This document shows positions 50,636 to 59,451 of a stretch of 64,000 bases of DNA, one piece after another (within the stretch, counting starts at the first letter, position 1; each line of letters starts with the position of its first letter). The notes beneath the pieces are model-generated. The model made no database searches and was not told where the DNA came from. It saw only the letters and a program-made list of their open reading frames with translations. The translations under genes and the position numbers were made by a program. This stretch comes from Phycisphaerales bacterium (lineage in GTDB: Bacteria > Planctomycetota > Phycisphaerae > Phycisphaerales > SM1A02): positions 124,001-188,000 of the forward strand of contig SIAD01000001.1 in NCBI GenBank assembly GCA_009691915.1, given 5' to 3'.

Positions 50636-51248
50636 CCTCCGAGGTCGGTTCGGGCAGCGCCTCGAGCCGCGCAAGAGACAGTTCTGAGTATTCCCAGTTT
50701 GGTGGATGCTCCGGAGGATGAGAGAGCGCGATCTCGTGGACAATCTCCCAGTTTCTCACCAGCGGATCAAAGAGCATCGCGACTGCACGGGGCGGTTTCG
50801 CCACAGGTATTCCGCATTCTTCCACCAGTTCTCGTGCGATCGAGTCTCTCGGGTCTTCCCCTGGCTCGGCGGATCCTCCGGGAGCGAATTCCCAGCACCC
50901 GGGATAGGACGCGCATGCCTCGGAACGGCGGCCTAGAAGCACAAGCCCATTCCAATGCGAGACCGCCTTCACACCTAGGCCAATGAATCCGGTTGCGACC
51001 ACCCGCCGCACCGCACCCATCCGGTAGGTCGTGCGTCCGACATGGATCGATGCTCCTCCGTATCCATTGCGGCTCACGGCAACGACATGCCAGCAAGCGC
51101 CATCGACCAAGCGCGGGTTCGCCGACTTCAGTGTGTCCCACGCATCGGCAATCTCTCCCTCGGTGCAACCCGGGACGAACGCCGAGGAGGTATCGATCAA
51201 TACGGGAGGCCGTCGAAGCCAGATGATCCTGGCGGCGCTGGTGTTCAT
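50580..51248 (-). CDS. Nudix hydrolase with N-terminal extension
   Basis: 222 aa from the ATG at 51248. The Nudix box GGSAEPGEDPRDSIARELVEE-CGI (in two parts, about 137-160) is complete. About 120 aa precede it with an embedded Nudix-associated beta-sheet (GRTTYRMGAVRRVVAT). This architecture (N-terminal ~100 aa plus Nudix) is seen in NADH- and mRNA-cap-like hydrolases, but the substrate cannot be fixed. A further in-frame start upstream at 51326 is unlikely. Confidence 0.8.
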   Translation of the reverse strand: MNTSAARIIWLRRPPVLIDTSSAFVPGCTEGEIADAWDTLKSANPRLVDGACWHVVAVSRNGYGGASIHVGRTTYRMGAVRRVVATGFIGLGVKAVSHWNGLVLLGRRSEACASYPGCWEFAPGGSAEPGEDPRDSIARELVEECGIPVAKPPRAVAMLFDPLVRNWEIVHEIALSHPPEHPPNWEYSELSLARLEALPEPTSEVTQTMANMSEIARRVLSR

Positions 51249-51386
51249 GCCACCCCGATCAATAGGTCGGGGTCTCGGCCCCGCCCGACCACAACCAGTC
51301 GTAGGTCGCTTCCACGCGCTCTGCAAGCTGTCGAAAACCGCCGGCTCAACACCCGTAAATCCTCATGGCAATGACCACGCCAACCG

Positions 51387-51638
51387 ATGAAACAAGCCGA
51401 GATGACCCACGAAATGAATGAACCCAACACTCGATCCAACGGCTCCGTCGACCACCTGGTCGAAATGATCGTCGCCCTCAACCCTGGTGCGGACCGGACA
51501 TGGCTCACCTCGTTCGACGCCTACGACCTGCATCGCTATCTCCAGCATCTCGAGGTGGCGAATGAGCCGCGCGAGACCGCGACGCCGTGGGAGCGGCTCG
51601 GAGACACACCCGCAATCGTCAGCCGCGACGCGGCCTGA
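51387..51638 (+). CDS. Small acidic protein, unknown
   Basis: 83 aa, mostly helical and acidic, with no recognised family. Starts at the ATG at 51387 in the intergenic region between the Nudix gene and the response regulator. No clear ribosome binding site. Composition (many Glu/Asp/Asn) is plausible for a real small protein but not decisive. Confidence 0.4.
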   Translation: MKQAEMTHEMNEPNTRSNGSVDHLVEMIVALNPGADRTWLTSFDAYDLHRYLQHLEVANEPRETATPWERLGDTPAIVSRDAA

Positions 51639-51687
51639 CCCCCACAACCTGCTTCGCCGGGCACACCGCACCGAGAGAGTGCCCCGC

Positions 51688-52197
51688 TCACCCGTGTGAG
51701 TCTCCCGTCCCCTTGCTGGCATTCCTTCTCTGAGCGAGGAATTCTGTCATCCGTCGCTTGAGGACTCTGAGCCTCAGAAGTCCCTGCACCCTCGTCAGCA
51801 GCTCGACCTTGTTGACTGGCTTGGAGACGAAGTCGTCGCAGCCGCATTCGACCGCTCGCTCCATGTCCCCCACTTCGTGCAACGCCGTCACCATGACGAT
51901 GACGGTGTCCTTCGTGTGAGGAGAACTCTTGACATGCTTGCAGACATCAAATCCCGACATGCGCGGCATCATCACATCAAGAAGTACGAGGTCGGGCTGC
52001 TCGCGCTCCACCGCGGCAATCGCCTCAGCTCCGTCCTGAGCCGAGAGGATTATGCATGGAAGACTCTCCATGTAGGCCTGGATGAGCTCGAGGTTCTGCA
52101 GGTTGTCGTCGACGATCAGAACCTTGGTCTGGCTCAGATCGACATCGCCGACCACACTTGAAGCCTCGTCAGGTCCCTTCAGAGGGGTCGATTCCAT
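51688..52197 (-). CDS. CheY-like response regulator
   Basis: 169 aa, single receiver domain and a short tail. The acidic pocket VDDN, the phosphorylated Asp in LLDVMMP (about residue 73), the Thr in MVTALHE and Lys in SKPVNK are conserved. No DNA-binding output domain, so it acts by protein contacts. No kinase gene is adjacent. A TATACT box lies 6 nt before the ATG. Confidence 0.93.
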   Translation of the reverse strand: MESTPLKGPDEASSVVGDVDLSQTKVLIVDDNLQNLELIQAYMESLPCIILSAQDGAEAIAAVEREQPDLVLLDVMMPRMSGFDVCKHVKSSPHTKDTVIVMVTALHEVGDMERAVECGCDDFVSKPVNKVELLTRVQGLLRLRVLKRRMTEFLAQRRNASKGTGDSHG

Positions 52198-52203
52198 GAC
52201 CCG

Positions 52204-52209
52204 AGTATA
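52204..52209 (-). promoter_or_regulatory. -10 box of the response regulator
   Basis: TATACT on the minus strand, 6 nt, then the ATG at 52197. One of the best consensus matches. Confidence 0.6.
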
Positions 52210-52220
52210 GGGCGGACCCC

Positions 52221-55187
52221 CTATCGCCTCGCCGACGATGCTCCGTCGCTGATCGCTCTCGCCACCAACTCGATCGGATGGAACGAGTCACGGCGAGTGC
52301 ATTCGTGAACCTGATGGCGGCAGCTGGTTCCCGGCGCGCAGACGATGGCCTGGGGAGCTCCCTCAAGATGCTTCAGCATGTCTCCTTCGGCGATGGCGCG
52401 CGAGAGTGCATGCGTCGAAGCCTCGAGGCCGAAGGCCCCGGCCATGCCGCAGCATCCCGACGGCAGCAGGCGGGCATTCGCGCCGAATATCCGGCGCAGG
52501 AGCCGGAGCGAACTCTCGCCGCCCCAGAGCGCCTTCTGGTGGCAGTGCGCGTGGAGAACGATCTCCTCAGAGGTCGGCGCGAAGATGGGACGGCATGGAT
52601 GGCGATCCCATTCGCGATCGAGCCACTCCTCGACGAGCCACGCGCGCTCTCCGATCCACGACAGGTCAGCAGTACCAATCGACATTCGCAACTCCATCCA
52701 ATCGTCCTTGATCGCACTCAGGCACGAGGGCTCGAGGCAGAGGATCGCGATGGCCGACTCCCGCCGCGCAAGGGTGCCAAGCCGAAGGGCAGTCGACGCG
52801 GCAACCCGCGATGCCTCCGCCAGCATCCCCGACGAGATCGCCGCGCGGCCGCAGCATCCGACATCGGCGAGGACAACTCGATACCCGAATGCTTCGAGCA
52901 CCTCCACCGCAGCTCGACCAACCGCCGGCTCCGACCACTGCGAGAAGCAGTCCCCGAACAGAATGACTGAGGGGTTGTCCTTGAGCGACTCCGGGTGTCC
53001 TGCGGCGGACGCACAGCGCCGCCGCGCCTTGAGCCATCGCCCAAGCGGCGGGCCGATCTTCGGCAGCGACACTCCGGGTGCGAATCCAAGCGCAGCGGCT
53101 ATCGCTCGGCGCGTCGGATGGAAATCCGCCGCCCACTGGCTAGCCGGCCAGAGTGCCGACGCAAGGCGAGTGGCCTGTCGCACTCGTCCCTTCACCTGCG
53201 TGCGCCAGGGAATGGAGCCGCGCTCGTGGAAACCCTGCGCAGTGAATTCGGCCTTGAGTTTCGCGATGTCGACATTGCTTGGGCACTCTGACTTGCACGC
53301 CTTGCAGGAGAGACACAGGGCGAGCGTCTCCTGCGTTTCATGGTCACGCCACCTCCCGGTCTGACCGAACTGCCCAGTCACGGCGAGGCGCAGCGCGTTG
53401 GCACGACCGCGGGTGGAGTGGCGCTCGTCCCGAAGCGCTCGGTAGGACGGGCACATCGTGGCGCCCTCCGTGAGTCTCCGGCACAGCCCCGCGCCATTGC
53501 ATTGCTCAAGCGCGTGCAGGAGCCCCTCTTCGCGCTCGTAGCGGTAGAAGGTCGGGATCTGTGGCGCTGCCACGAAGTGCGCATCATCCGGACGCGCTCT
53601 CAAGTGGGTGGTCATCATCGCCGGATCGTCGTTGTCGACGAGGTTGCCGGGATTGAGAAGCCCCTTCGGATCAAAGATGTTCTTCACTTGCCTCAGGGCG
53701 CTGGCGATCTCAGGGCCCAGAACCCGCGAGAGCAACGGAGTCCGCACACGGCCGTCGCCATGTTCGCCACTTAGTGCGCCCTCGTACTGGACGACTAGAT
53801 CGGCTACATCGAGAGCAATGGCACGCATGACACTAAGGTCAGCCTCGCTCCCAAGGGCCACGAGCGGGCGGATGTGAAGACACCCGACCGAGGCGTGCGC
53901 GTAGTACGCGGCGGTGGTCCCGTGCTTGGCCACGATCGCCCGGAATTCCGCGACGAACCGCGACAATTTGGCAGGATCGACCGCTGTGTCCTCGACAAAA
54001 GTGAGCGGCTTTCGAGGCCCAGGAACGGCGTGGAGGAGTGGCTCGCCGGCCCTGCGCAGTCTCCATGCAGCCTCCATGGACTTGGCGTCCGTGTGGCGCG
54101 AGATCACGATGCCCGGCAGTGCCCCCGCGAGCAGGTCCATCTTGGACTCTACCTCTTCGACCGTGTCTCCGAAGTACTGGACATACATGACCGCACCCAG
54201 AGATCCACTCGGCGGCTTCGGCAGGACCTCGACATCCGCTCGATGGATGCGATTGCGCAACGCCATGGAAATGACCATGTCGTCGACCAGCTCGACGGCA
54301 CTGGGGTTGGTCGCGATCATCGCCGTCAGAGGAGCGAGCGCTTCGGGCACGGAAGCGAAGGCGGCAATGGCCAGCCCCTTCACACGCGGACGCTTCACGA
54401 GCGCCAACTCCGCATTGAGCGTGACGGCCAGGGTTCCCTCCGCCCCACACAGGAGATGCGCCAGATTGACCCGGTCGAATGTTCCCTCTGTCGATGCTCT
54501 CAACTGAGACAGCAGGATGTCGAGGTTGTAGCCATCGACATGGCGACGGATCTTTGGAAAGCGTCGGTCGATCTGGGTCGCGATCGGCATGACGATCGCG
54601 GCGAGCCGCCTCGTGAGTTCGTGGACAGCGCGATCACGCTGAGCCGCTCCGAGATCGAATCGTCTGCGCGTTCCGTCAGCGAGGAGCGCATCGATTGAGA
54701 CGAGATTCTCAACGGTGCGGCCGTAGAGAATGGAGTTGGCCCCCGCAGAGTTGTTCCCGATCATCCCGCCCAGGGTGGCATGCGAGGAAGTCGCCACATC
54801 GGGGCCGAACATCAGCCCGGAGGGTGCTAGCGCGGCGTTGAGTTGGTCGAGCACCACCCCCGGCTCGACGCTGGCGCACCCCATGGCTGGATCGATGGAG
54901 CGAATGGCTCGGCAGTGCGCGCTGAAGTCGACGACGACAGCGCGGTTGATGGTCTGTCCGGCGAGTGCAGTGCCGCCTCCTCGCGGCATGACCGGGACTC
55001 CCGCAGAAAGACAGCAGTTCACGGCGGCGACGGCGTCTTCGACATCCTCCGGGATGACGACACCGAGCGGTTCGACCTGATAAATGCTGGCGTCGGTGGC
55101 GTAGAGCATCCGGTCATGGTGACCGAATCGCACTTCGCCTCGAACAGTGCGCGTGAGCCTCTCCTGGATCGACGCGGTGCTGGTCAC
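52221..55187 (-). CDS. YdiJ-like FAD-linked oxidoreductase with Fe-S C-terminal module
   Basis: 988 aa from the GTG at 55187, chosen because it overlaps the previous stop (GTGA). Domains: FAD-binding PCMH (PRGGGTALAGQTINRAVV and GGMIGNNSAGANSI-type motifs), FAD-oxidase C (HASVGCLHIRPL, EHGDGRVRTPLL), then the 4Fe-4S motifs CNGAGLCRR and CLSCKACKSECP. Last come the CCG domains (GCCGRA, GCCGMAG) of the GlcF/lactate-oxidase type. It resembles D-2-hydroxyglutarate/D-lactate dehydrogenases of the YdiJ group that feed electrons to quinones. Only 23 nt separate its stop from the start of the response regulator downstream. Confidence 0.93.
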   Translation of the reverse strand: MTSTASIQERLTRTVRGEVRFGHHDRMLYATDASIYQVEPLGVVIPEDVEDAVAAVNCCLSAGVPVMPRGGGTALAGQTINRAVVVDFSAHCRAIRSIDPAMGCASVEPGVVLDQLNAALAPSGLMFGPDVATSSHATLGGMIGNNSAGANSILYGRTVENLVSIDALLADGTRRRFDLGAAQRDRAVHELTRRLAAIVMPIATQIDRRFPKIRRHVDGYNLDILLSQLRASTEGTFDRVNLAHLLCGAEGTLAVTLNAELALVKRPRVKGLAIAAFASVPEALAPLTAMIATNPSAVELVDDMVISMALRNRIHRADVEVLPKPPSGSLGAVMYVQYFGDTVEEVESKMDLLAGALPGIVISRHTDAKSMEAAWRLRRAGEPLLHAVPGPRKPLTFVEDTAVDPAKLSRFVAEFRAIVAKHGTTAAYYAHASVGCLHIRPLVALGSEADLSVMRAIALDVADLVVQYEGALSGEHGDGRVRTPLLSRVLGPEIASALRQVKNIFDPKGLLNPGNLVDNDDPAMMTTHLRARPDDAHFVAAPQIPTFYRYEREEGLLHALEQCNGAGLCRRLTEGATMCPSYRALRDERHSTRGRANALRLAVTGQFGQTGRWRDHETQETLALCLSCKACKSECPSNVDIAKLKAEFTAQGFHERGSIPWRTQVKGRVRQATRLASALWPASQWAADFHPTRRAIAAALGFAPGVSLPKIGPPLGRWLKARRRCASAAGHPESLKDNPSVILFGDCFSQWSEPAVGRAAVEVLEAFGYRVVLADVGCCGRAAISSGMLAEASRVAASTALRLGTLARRESAIAILCLEPSCLSAIKDDWMELRMSIGTADLSWIGERAWLVEEWLDREWDRHPCRPIFAPTSEEIVLHAHCHQKALWGGESSLRLLRRIFGANARLLPSGCCGMAGAFGLEASTHALSRAIAEGDMLKHLEGAPQAIVCAPGTSCRHQVHECTRRDSFHPIELVARAISDGASSARR

Positions 55188-56431
55188 GCGGCAGATGGGT
55201 GGAAGTGGGCCCCGTGAAGCGCCTTCAGTCGGGCCATGTAGGCATCTCCGAGGGTGATCCCTCGGCGCTCCATCATCGAGCGCACCGTCTGGTCGAACCG
55301 GTCGAAACGGTAGGACTGGGTTCTCTCCTGGGTCAGCCATGCGAATCGCTCGACAAACGCTGGGGGACGAGCCGTGGCGATCATCGCCCCTGTCCCGATG
55401 GTCGATCCCGTCGTCAGTGCCACCAGGATGCCCACCTTTGCGTGATCGCCGATCACACCGCCGTAGAACTGGCGGCCCGTCCGCTCATTCCCGCCGGCGG
55501 CATCGAGCCGCGTCGCGACTTCCCCATAGGTATTCAGAAGATTGGAATTGCATGCGCCGGCACCGATGTTGACCCATTCGCCGATGAGGGCGTCCCCCAG
55601 ATGGCCATCGTGTGCCTTGTTCGAGTACGCCTGAAACACGGAGGACCCGACTTCGCCGCCAACCTTGCATGACGGCCCGACAACCGTGCGACCCTTGATG
55701 AGCGCACGGTCGATGATCGTCGAGTTCGCAAGGATGGCCGTCGGGCCGCACACGACGGCACCGGGACGGACGGTCGCGCCCTTCCCCAGGAGCACAGGTC
55801 CGTCAGTGGTGTCGATCACCGCGCCCGGCAGCACCTCTGCGGTCGGGTCCATCAAGAGCGGACCGTGGCCCAGTCGATGGACTCCCGTTGCGCTCCGGTC
55901 GGTCATTTCGCCAGCCCTGCTGAAAGTAGCGATGTCGGCAGGGACACTGTGAGCCAGCCGATCGAGTAGCGCCCACGGAGATCGGACGACAGTCCCAGAG
56001 GTCAGCCCCCGCTTCACGACCTTGGCGCTCAGATGCGCTGCGGTCGCACCTCGCTCGAGGCACTTCGCCGCATCGACGCGGGAGAGGCGGGCCATCGCGA
56101 TTGTGTCATCACCGACGATGATCGCGTCCCCGAGATTCAGCGTCGTCAGATCGGAGAGGCAGTCGAGCGCCCCGTTGATCAGCACGACTTCAGTCGCCCC
56201 CTCGGGAATCCTGCCCACCGACACCGGTTCCTGCGCGTACCGCTCCGTCACCACCGCGAGCAGATGGTCCTGTGGAAAGAGCGCGTCAACCCGTCCGAGG
56301 ACGCAGTGCGTTCGTTCATTGCAGGTGAGTGCGCCGAGCCGTTGATCGAAACTTGCGCGGAGATCGGCCAGCGGCCCGAAGCGCGAACGGCCATCGTCGA
56401 AGAGCGCGACCACCGTGCCTGCGGCGTTCAT
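55184..56431 (-). CDS. Alternative GlmU-like sugar-nucleotide transferase (TIGR03991 type)
   Basis: 415 aa. The N-terminal part is a shortened nucleotidyltransferase-like domain. The C-terminal part is a left-handed beta-helix with GEWVNIGAGACNSNLLNTYGEV and GVIGDHAKVGI-type hexapeptide repeats that resemble UDP-GlcNAc or sugar-phosphate acetyltransferases. Similar proteins in Bacteroidota and Planctomycetota substitute for GlmU. It may make UDP-GlcNAc for peptidoglycan or LPS, fitting the mre genes upstream. A TAGAGT box built on the mreD stop lies 6 nt before the ATG. Overlaps the following YdiJ-like gene (GTGA). Confidence 0.88.
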   Translation of the reverse strand: MNAAGTVVALFDDGRSRFGPLADLRASFDQRLGALTCNERTHCVLGRVDALFPQDHLLAVVTERYAQEPVSVGRIPEGATEVVLINGALDCLSDLTTLNLGDAIIVGDDTIAMARLSRVDAAKCLERGATAAHLSAKVVKRGLTSGTVVRSPWALLDRLAHSVPADIATFSRAGEMTDRSATGVHRLGHGPLLMDPTAEVLPGAVIDTTDGPVLLGKGATVRPGAVVCGPTAILANSTIIDRALIKGRTVVGPSCKVGGEVGSSVFQAYSNKAHDGHLGDALIGEWVNIGAGACNSNLLNTYGEVATRLDAAGGNERTGRQFYGGVIGDHAKVGILVALTTGSTIGTGAMIATARPPAFVERFAWLTQERTQSYRFDRFDQTVRSMMERRGITLGDAYMARLKALHGAHFHPSAA

Positions 56432-56437
56432 GGGTGC

Positions 56438-56443
56438 ACTCTA
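56438..56443 (-). promoter_or_regulatory. -10 box of the GlmU-like gene at the mreD stop
   Basis: TAGAGT on the minus strand. The TAG is the mreD stop. Then 6 nt and the ATG at 56431. Confidence 0.5.
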
Positions 56444-57034
56444 CTGGCGCGTGATCCTCGCGGAGCCACCCTGGGTTCGCGATCGGCTCAGGAGCGAGGG
56501 GAATCCCCAGAGGCCTGCGGTGCGCAGGAGAAGCCAACCGAATGGGATTGCCAAGATCGCCGTCGATACTGCCTGAAAGAACTGTCGCCCGAGCTGCGTG
56601 AGTGATGACTCGTCTCCCCAGGGCGCGGGAGAGTCCGGGTACCAAGCACGGATCGTCCACGCCGCGACCCAGACGAGCCCGTCGGCGAGACCCATCACGA
56701 GTGTCATTGCTCCGAGAGCCAGCGGATTCCGGCGCACCAAGGTTCCGCGCAACCCGACGACGGCCTGAACGCCAAAGAGGAGGCCTAGCGTGTGGGGACC
56801 GACTAGGAAAAGCGGCGATCGCGGACCAGCCATGGATGGCTCCGAGAGGTCCATGAGAACCCCAGAGAGGAGCGCTGCCCAGTTGACTGTCGCCGTGTCG
56901 GCATGAATCGCCACGAAGACGACGAGGACGACGAGGAGCCTCGGAGAGACACCCCCCACATCTAGGGCTCCCATGAGCGATGCGTCCGCCACGAGCGCGA
57001 CAAGTGCCGCCGCAATGAAGATGGGCCACTTCAC
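56441..57034 (-). CDS. mreD: Rod-shape protein MreD
   Basis: 197 aa, about five membrane helices, no catalytic motifs, as expected for MreD of the elongasome. The assignment rests mainly on its position after mreBC, since MreD sequences vary greatly. It overlaps the mreC stop by 4 nt (ATGA). A basic tail (SRSRTQGGSARITRQ) is cytoplasmic. Confidence 0.82.
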   Translation of the reverse strand: MKWPIFIAAALVALVADASLMGALDVGGVSPRLLVVLVVFVAIHADTATVNWAALLSGVLMDLSEPSMAGPRSPLFLVGPHTLGLLFGVQAVVGLRGTLVRRNPLALGAMTLVMGLADGLVWVAAWTIRAWYPDSPAPWGDESSLTQLGRQFFQAVSTAILAIPFGWLLLRTAGLWGFPSLLSRSRTQGGSARITRQ

Positions 57035-57873
57035 CGTTGACCCTCCCCGACCTTGATGATCAACGCTCCGATGGTTGAGGCATCGACCGAAGGTTCGACA
57101 ACCACTTCACCGCGCAGTGGCTGTGCCTCCTTGCGACGGACTTTGATGACCCGTCCCACCCGCATCCCTTGCGCCCCCGGAGGCCACGCAGCATCCGCCA
57201 CTCGGACAGCGTCGCCCACCGAGACTGGAGAGCCAAGGTCGATGTCCCCGATGAGCACCCCGGATCCATCAGGTGAGAGTTGAACCGCGACCGTCCTGGG
57301 CTTTCGGGAACGCTCCTCCGAGACCGGCACGATGATTGAGTCGATCCGCGGAGTTCCTCGCGCAGAGATCGATACGACAAAGCAGCCGATCTCACCGACA
57401 TCGGGCGCCACACGGCCGACGATCGCATCTCCGCCGACTACCGCAACATCTCCGGACGAGATCCCCTGCCTCTTTCCTGCATTCACCTTGAGAGCGATCC
57501 CTCCCGCGGCTTGCGAGCGTGAGAGGACATCCGCTCCCACCAGCCTAACCGGGGTCGATGCGCGGTCTGCGGCGGCCGTCGCCTGAAACTCGGCGAGCCG
57601 TCGCTCAAGCTCCGCAACCCGCAGGCGCTCGGCATGCCAGAGACCTCGGAAGTAGTCGCGGTCCTCCGAGATGGATCCGTCAGCCGCCGGGGTTGCTCCG
57701 CTCCCTGGTCTCAGCCAGACGCGCAGGGCCGTCGAGCCGTGCGAGAGCGGCGACAGAGGAATCCACAGGACCGACGAGAGGTCGCCCGTGATCGCGGCAA
57801 TCCATGGCGTTGGGAGAAGCCCCCCTAGCACTACGCAGGTGACAACCAGCGCAATCGGTGGAACTCTTCGCAC
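57031..57873 (-). CDS. mreC: Rod-shape protein MreC
   Basis: 280 aa. A membrane helix near the N-terminus (about 6-26), a coiled coil (about 78-96), then the two six-stranded beta-domains of the MreC periplasmic fold (VLSRSQAAGGIALKVNAGKRQGI, VVGGDAIVGRV, VLIGDIDL in pieces). It scaffolds wall-elongation proteins. Preceded 24 nt upstream by mreB. The GTG at 57873 is the start. A near-match TAGGGA lies 6 nt before it. Confidence 0.92.
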   Translation of the reverse strand: MRRVPPIALVVTCVVLGGLLPTPWIAAITGDLSSVLWIPLSPLSHGSTALRVWLRPGSGATPAADGSISEDRDYFRGLWHAERLRVAELERRLAEFQATAAADRASTPVRLVGADVLSRSQAAGGIALKVNAGKRQGISSGDVAVVGGDAIVGRVAPDVGEIGCFVVSISARGTPRIDSIIVPVSEERSRKPRTVAVQLSPDGSGVLIGDIDLGSPVSVGDAVRVADAAWPPGAQGMRVGRVIKVRRKEAQPLRGEVVVEPSVDASTIGALIIKVGEGQR

Positions 57874-57897
57874 GCGGCTTCCCTAGGCGACGCGCTG

Positions 57898-58968
57898 CTA
57901 GAACTCCTCGACATCGGACTCGAGAGTCGCCTTGTACTGCTCAAGATTCTCGAGGTACACCGCTGTGCCGCGCGCCACGCAGGTCAGCGGGTCGTCCGCG
58001 ATCTTGACGACGAGCCCGGTCCGGTCGGCGATCATCCGGTCGATCCCTCGAAGCAGCGCCCCGCCACCGGCGAGGGTGATGCCGTTGTGTGCCAGATCGG
58101 GATTGCACAAGTCGGCGGCCAGTTCGGGTTCGGCTTCCCGAAGCGTCTTGACGACCTCATCGCCAATTTTCCGCAACGGTTCGGTGAGCGCCTCGCGCAC
58201 CTGAACCGAGTTGACTTCGATCTGTCGCGGCAGCCCCGACTGGACATCACGGCCTCTTACCTTCATCGCCAACTCTTCCTGCAGCGGCCACGCACTTCCG
58301 ATGCGAATCTTGATTTGCTCCGAAGTCTGCTCGCCGACGCGCAGTCCGAGTCTCTCTTCGAGATACTTGATGATCGCCTCGTCGAAGTCGTCACCCGCGA
58401 CGCGAAGGCTCGACGCCTTGGCGATGTCGGCCAGGCTGAGGATGGCGATTTCAGTCGTTCCGCCACCGATATCGACGACCATCGAAGCCGTGGCTTCATC
58501 GAAGGGCAGATTGGCACCGATGGCGGCGGCCATCGGTTCTTCGAGGAGGAAGACTTTGCGCGCACCGGCGCGTTCGGCACTGTCGAGCACGGCCCTCTTC
58601 TCAACCGCCGTGATTCCCGATGGAATCGAGATCACGACGCGCGGCCCGAAGATCCTGCTCCGGCCCATCACCTTTTGAATGAAGTACTTGAGCATCGCCT
58701 CGGTGATCTCGAAGTCCGAGATGACACCGTCCTTCAAAGGGCGGATCGCCTGAATCGATCCCGGAGTTTTGCCCAGCATCTCTTTGGCGGCAAACCCGAC
58801 GGCCGTGCCGTTCATGAGGACCTTGTTCGTCCCCTTGCGCACGGCAACGACGGAGGGTTCGTTGAGCACGATCCCCTCACCTCGCACACACACCAAGGTG
58901 TTGCACGTCCCTAGGTCAATTCCCATGTCGACGCTGAACCACCCCATCATCTTCTGCAGACCCATCAT
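57898..58968 (-). CDS. mreB: Rod-shape determining protein MreB
   Basis: Actin homolog guiding cell-wall synthesis. About 356 aa from the ATG at 58968; the frame is open to a GTG at 58992, and the next ATG at 58965 is also possible. The actin-fold motifs are intact: MGIDLGTCNTLV, LNEPSVVAVRKG, RPLKDGVISDFE, MVVDIGGGTTEIA, LAGGGALLRGID. An AAGGAGGT Shine-Dalgarno sequence lies at 58991-58998, a good match but 22 nt before the preferred ATG, so the real start is uncertain within 9 codons. Confidence 0.95.
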   Translation of the reverse strand: MMGLQKMMGWFSVDMGIDLGTCNTLVCVRGEGIVLNEPSVVAVRKGTNKVLMNGTAVGFAAKEMLGKTPGSIQAIRPLKDGVISDFEITEAMLKYFIQKVMGRSRIFGPRVVISIPSGITAVEKRAVLDSAERAGARKVFLLEEPMAAAIGANLPFDEATASMVVDIGGGTTEIAILSLADIAKASSLRVAGDDFDEAIIKYLEERLGLRVGEQTSEQIKIRIGSAWPLQEELAMKVRGRDVQSGLPRQIEVNSVQVREALTEPLRKIGDEVVKTLREAEPELAADLCNPDLAHNGITLAGGGALLRGIDRMIADRTGLVVKIADDPLTCVARGTAVYLENLEQYKATLESDVEEF

Positions 58969-59021
58969 TGTGTTTCGCCCATAGGTGGCCACCTCCTTGG
59001 CCGGATGCGGAAGAGTATTGA

Positions 59022-59414
59022 TCAGTTCGAGGATACCACCGCGAACGGATTGCCTTCGTCGGTCGTGCCCTCAACCCCGTCAAGGTTGTCCACGGCAATC
59101 AGCACGCATCCCGCAGCGAGCGCGATGGCCGCGGCAGCGAGAACCGCGGTGTAGATGTCGAGGTCCCCTGATGGTCGATGCGATGTTTGTCGGGTGCCGT
59201 CCGCAGCTTTGGCACCGCCGAAGCCGCCCTTGCCTGCCTTCCCGGACACCTTGGCCTTTGCTGAGCGCGCGAACAGCCCCTTCTTCGCAGGCTTCATCGA
59301 GGAGGACGAAGGTTCACCGCCATCGGCCTCATCCGAGCCCCCAATGGCCTCGGTGGTCATGGGTGGCTTCGCGGGTGTTGCGCCGGACTTCTTTCCAATT
59401 CCGAAGAATGCCAT
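59022..59414 (-). CDS. Small membrane protein with basic/low-complexity N-terminus
   Basis: 130 aa. The N-terminal ~85 aa are Lys/Ser/Gly-rich and cytoplasmic. One membrane helix (about 88-108: YTAVLAAAAIALAAGCVLIAV) follows, then a short acidic tail. No family recognised. GAGG lies 9 nt before the ATG. It sits just upstream of mreB and downstream of a coiled-coil membrane protein, so it may belong to the same cell-shape unit. Confidence 0.6.
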   Translation of the reverse strand: MAFFGIGKKSGATPAKPPMTTEAIGGSDEADGGEPSSSSMKPAKKGLFARSAKAKVSGKAGKGGFGGAKAADGTRQTSHRPSGDLDIYTAVLAAAAIALAAGCVLIAVDNLDGVEGTTDEGNPFAVVSSN

Positions 59415-59451
59415 CGAGTGACCTCAGGTTCCTTATGGACGCCTACCGACC

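Noticed and set aside
52278-53364. Open frames of 230 and 339 codons on the plus strand inside the YdiJ-like gene.
   Set aside because: Arg/Ser-rich shadow frames opposite conserved Fe-S and CCG motifs.
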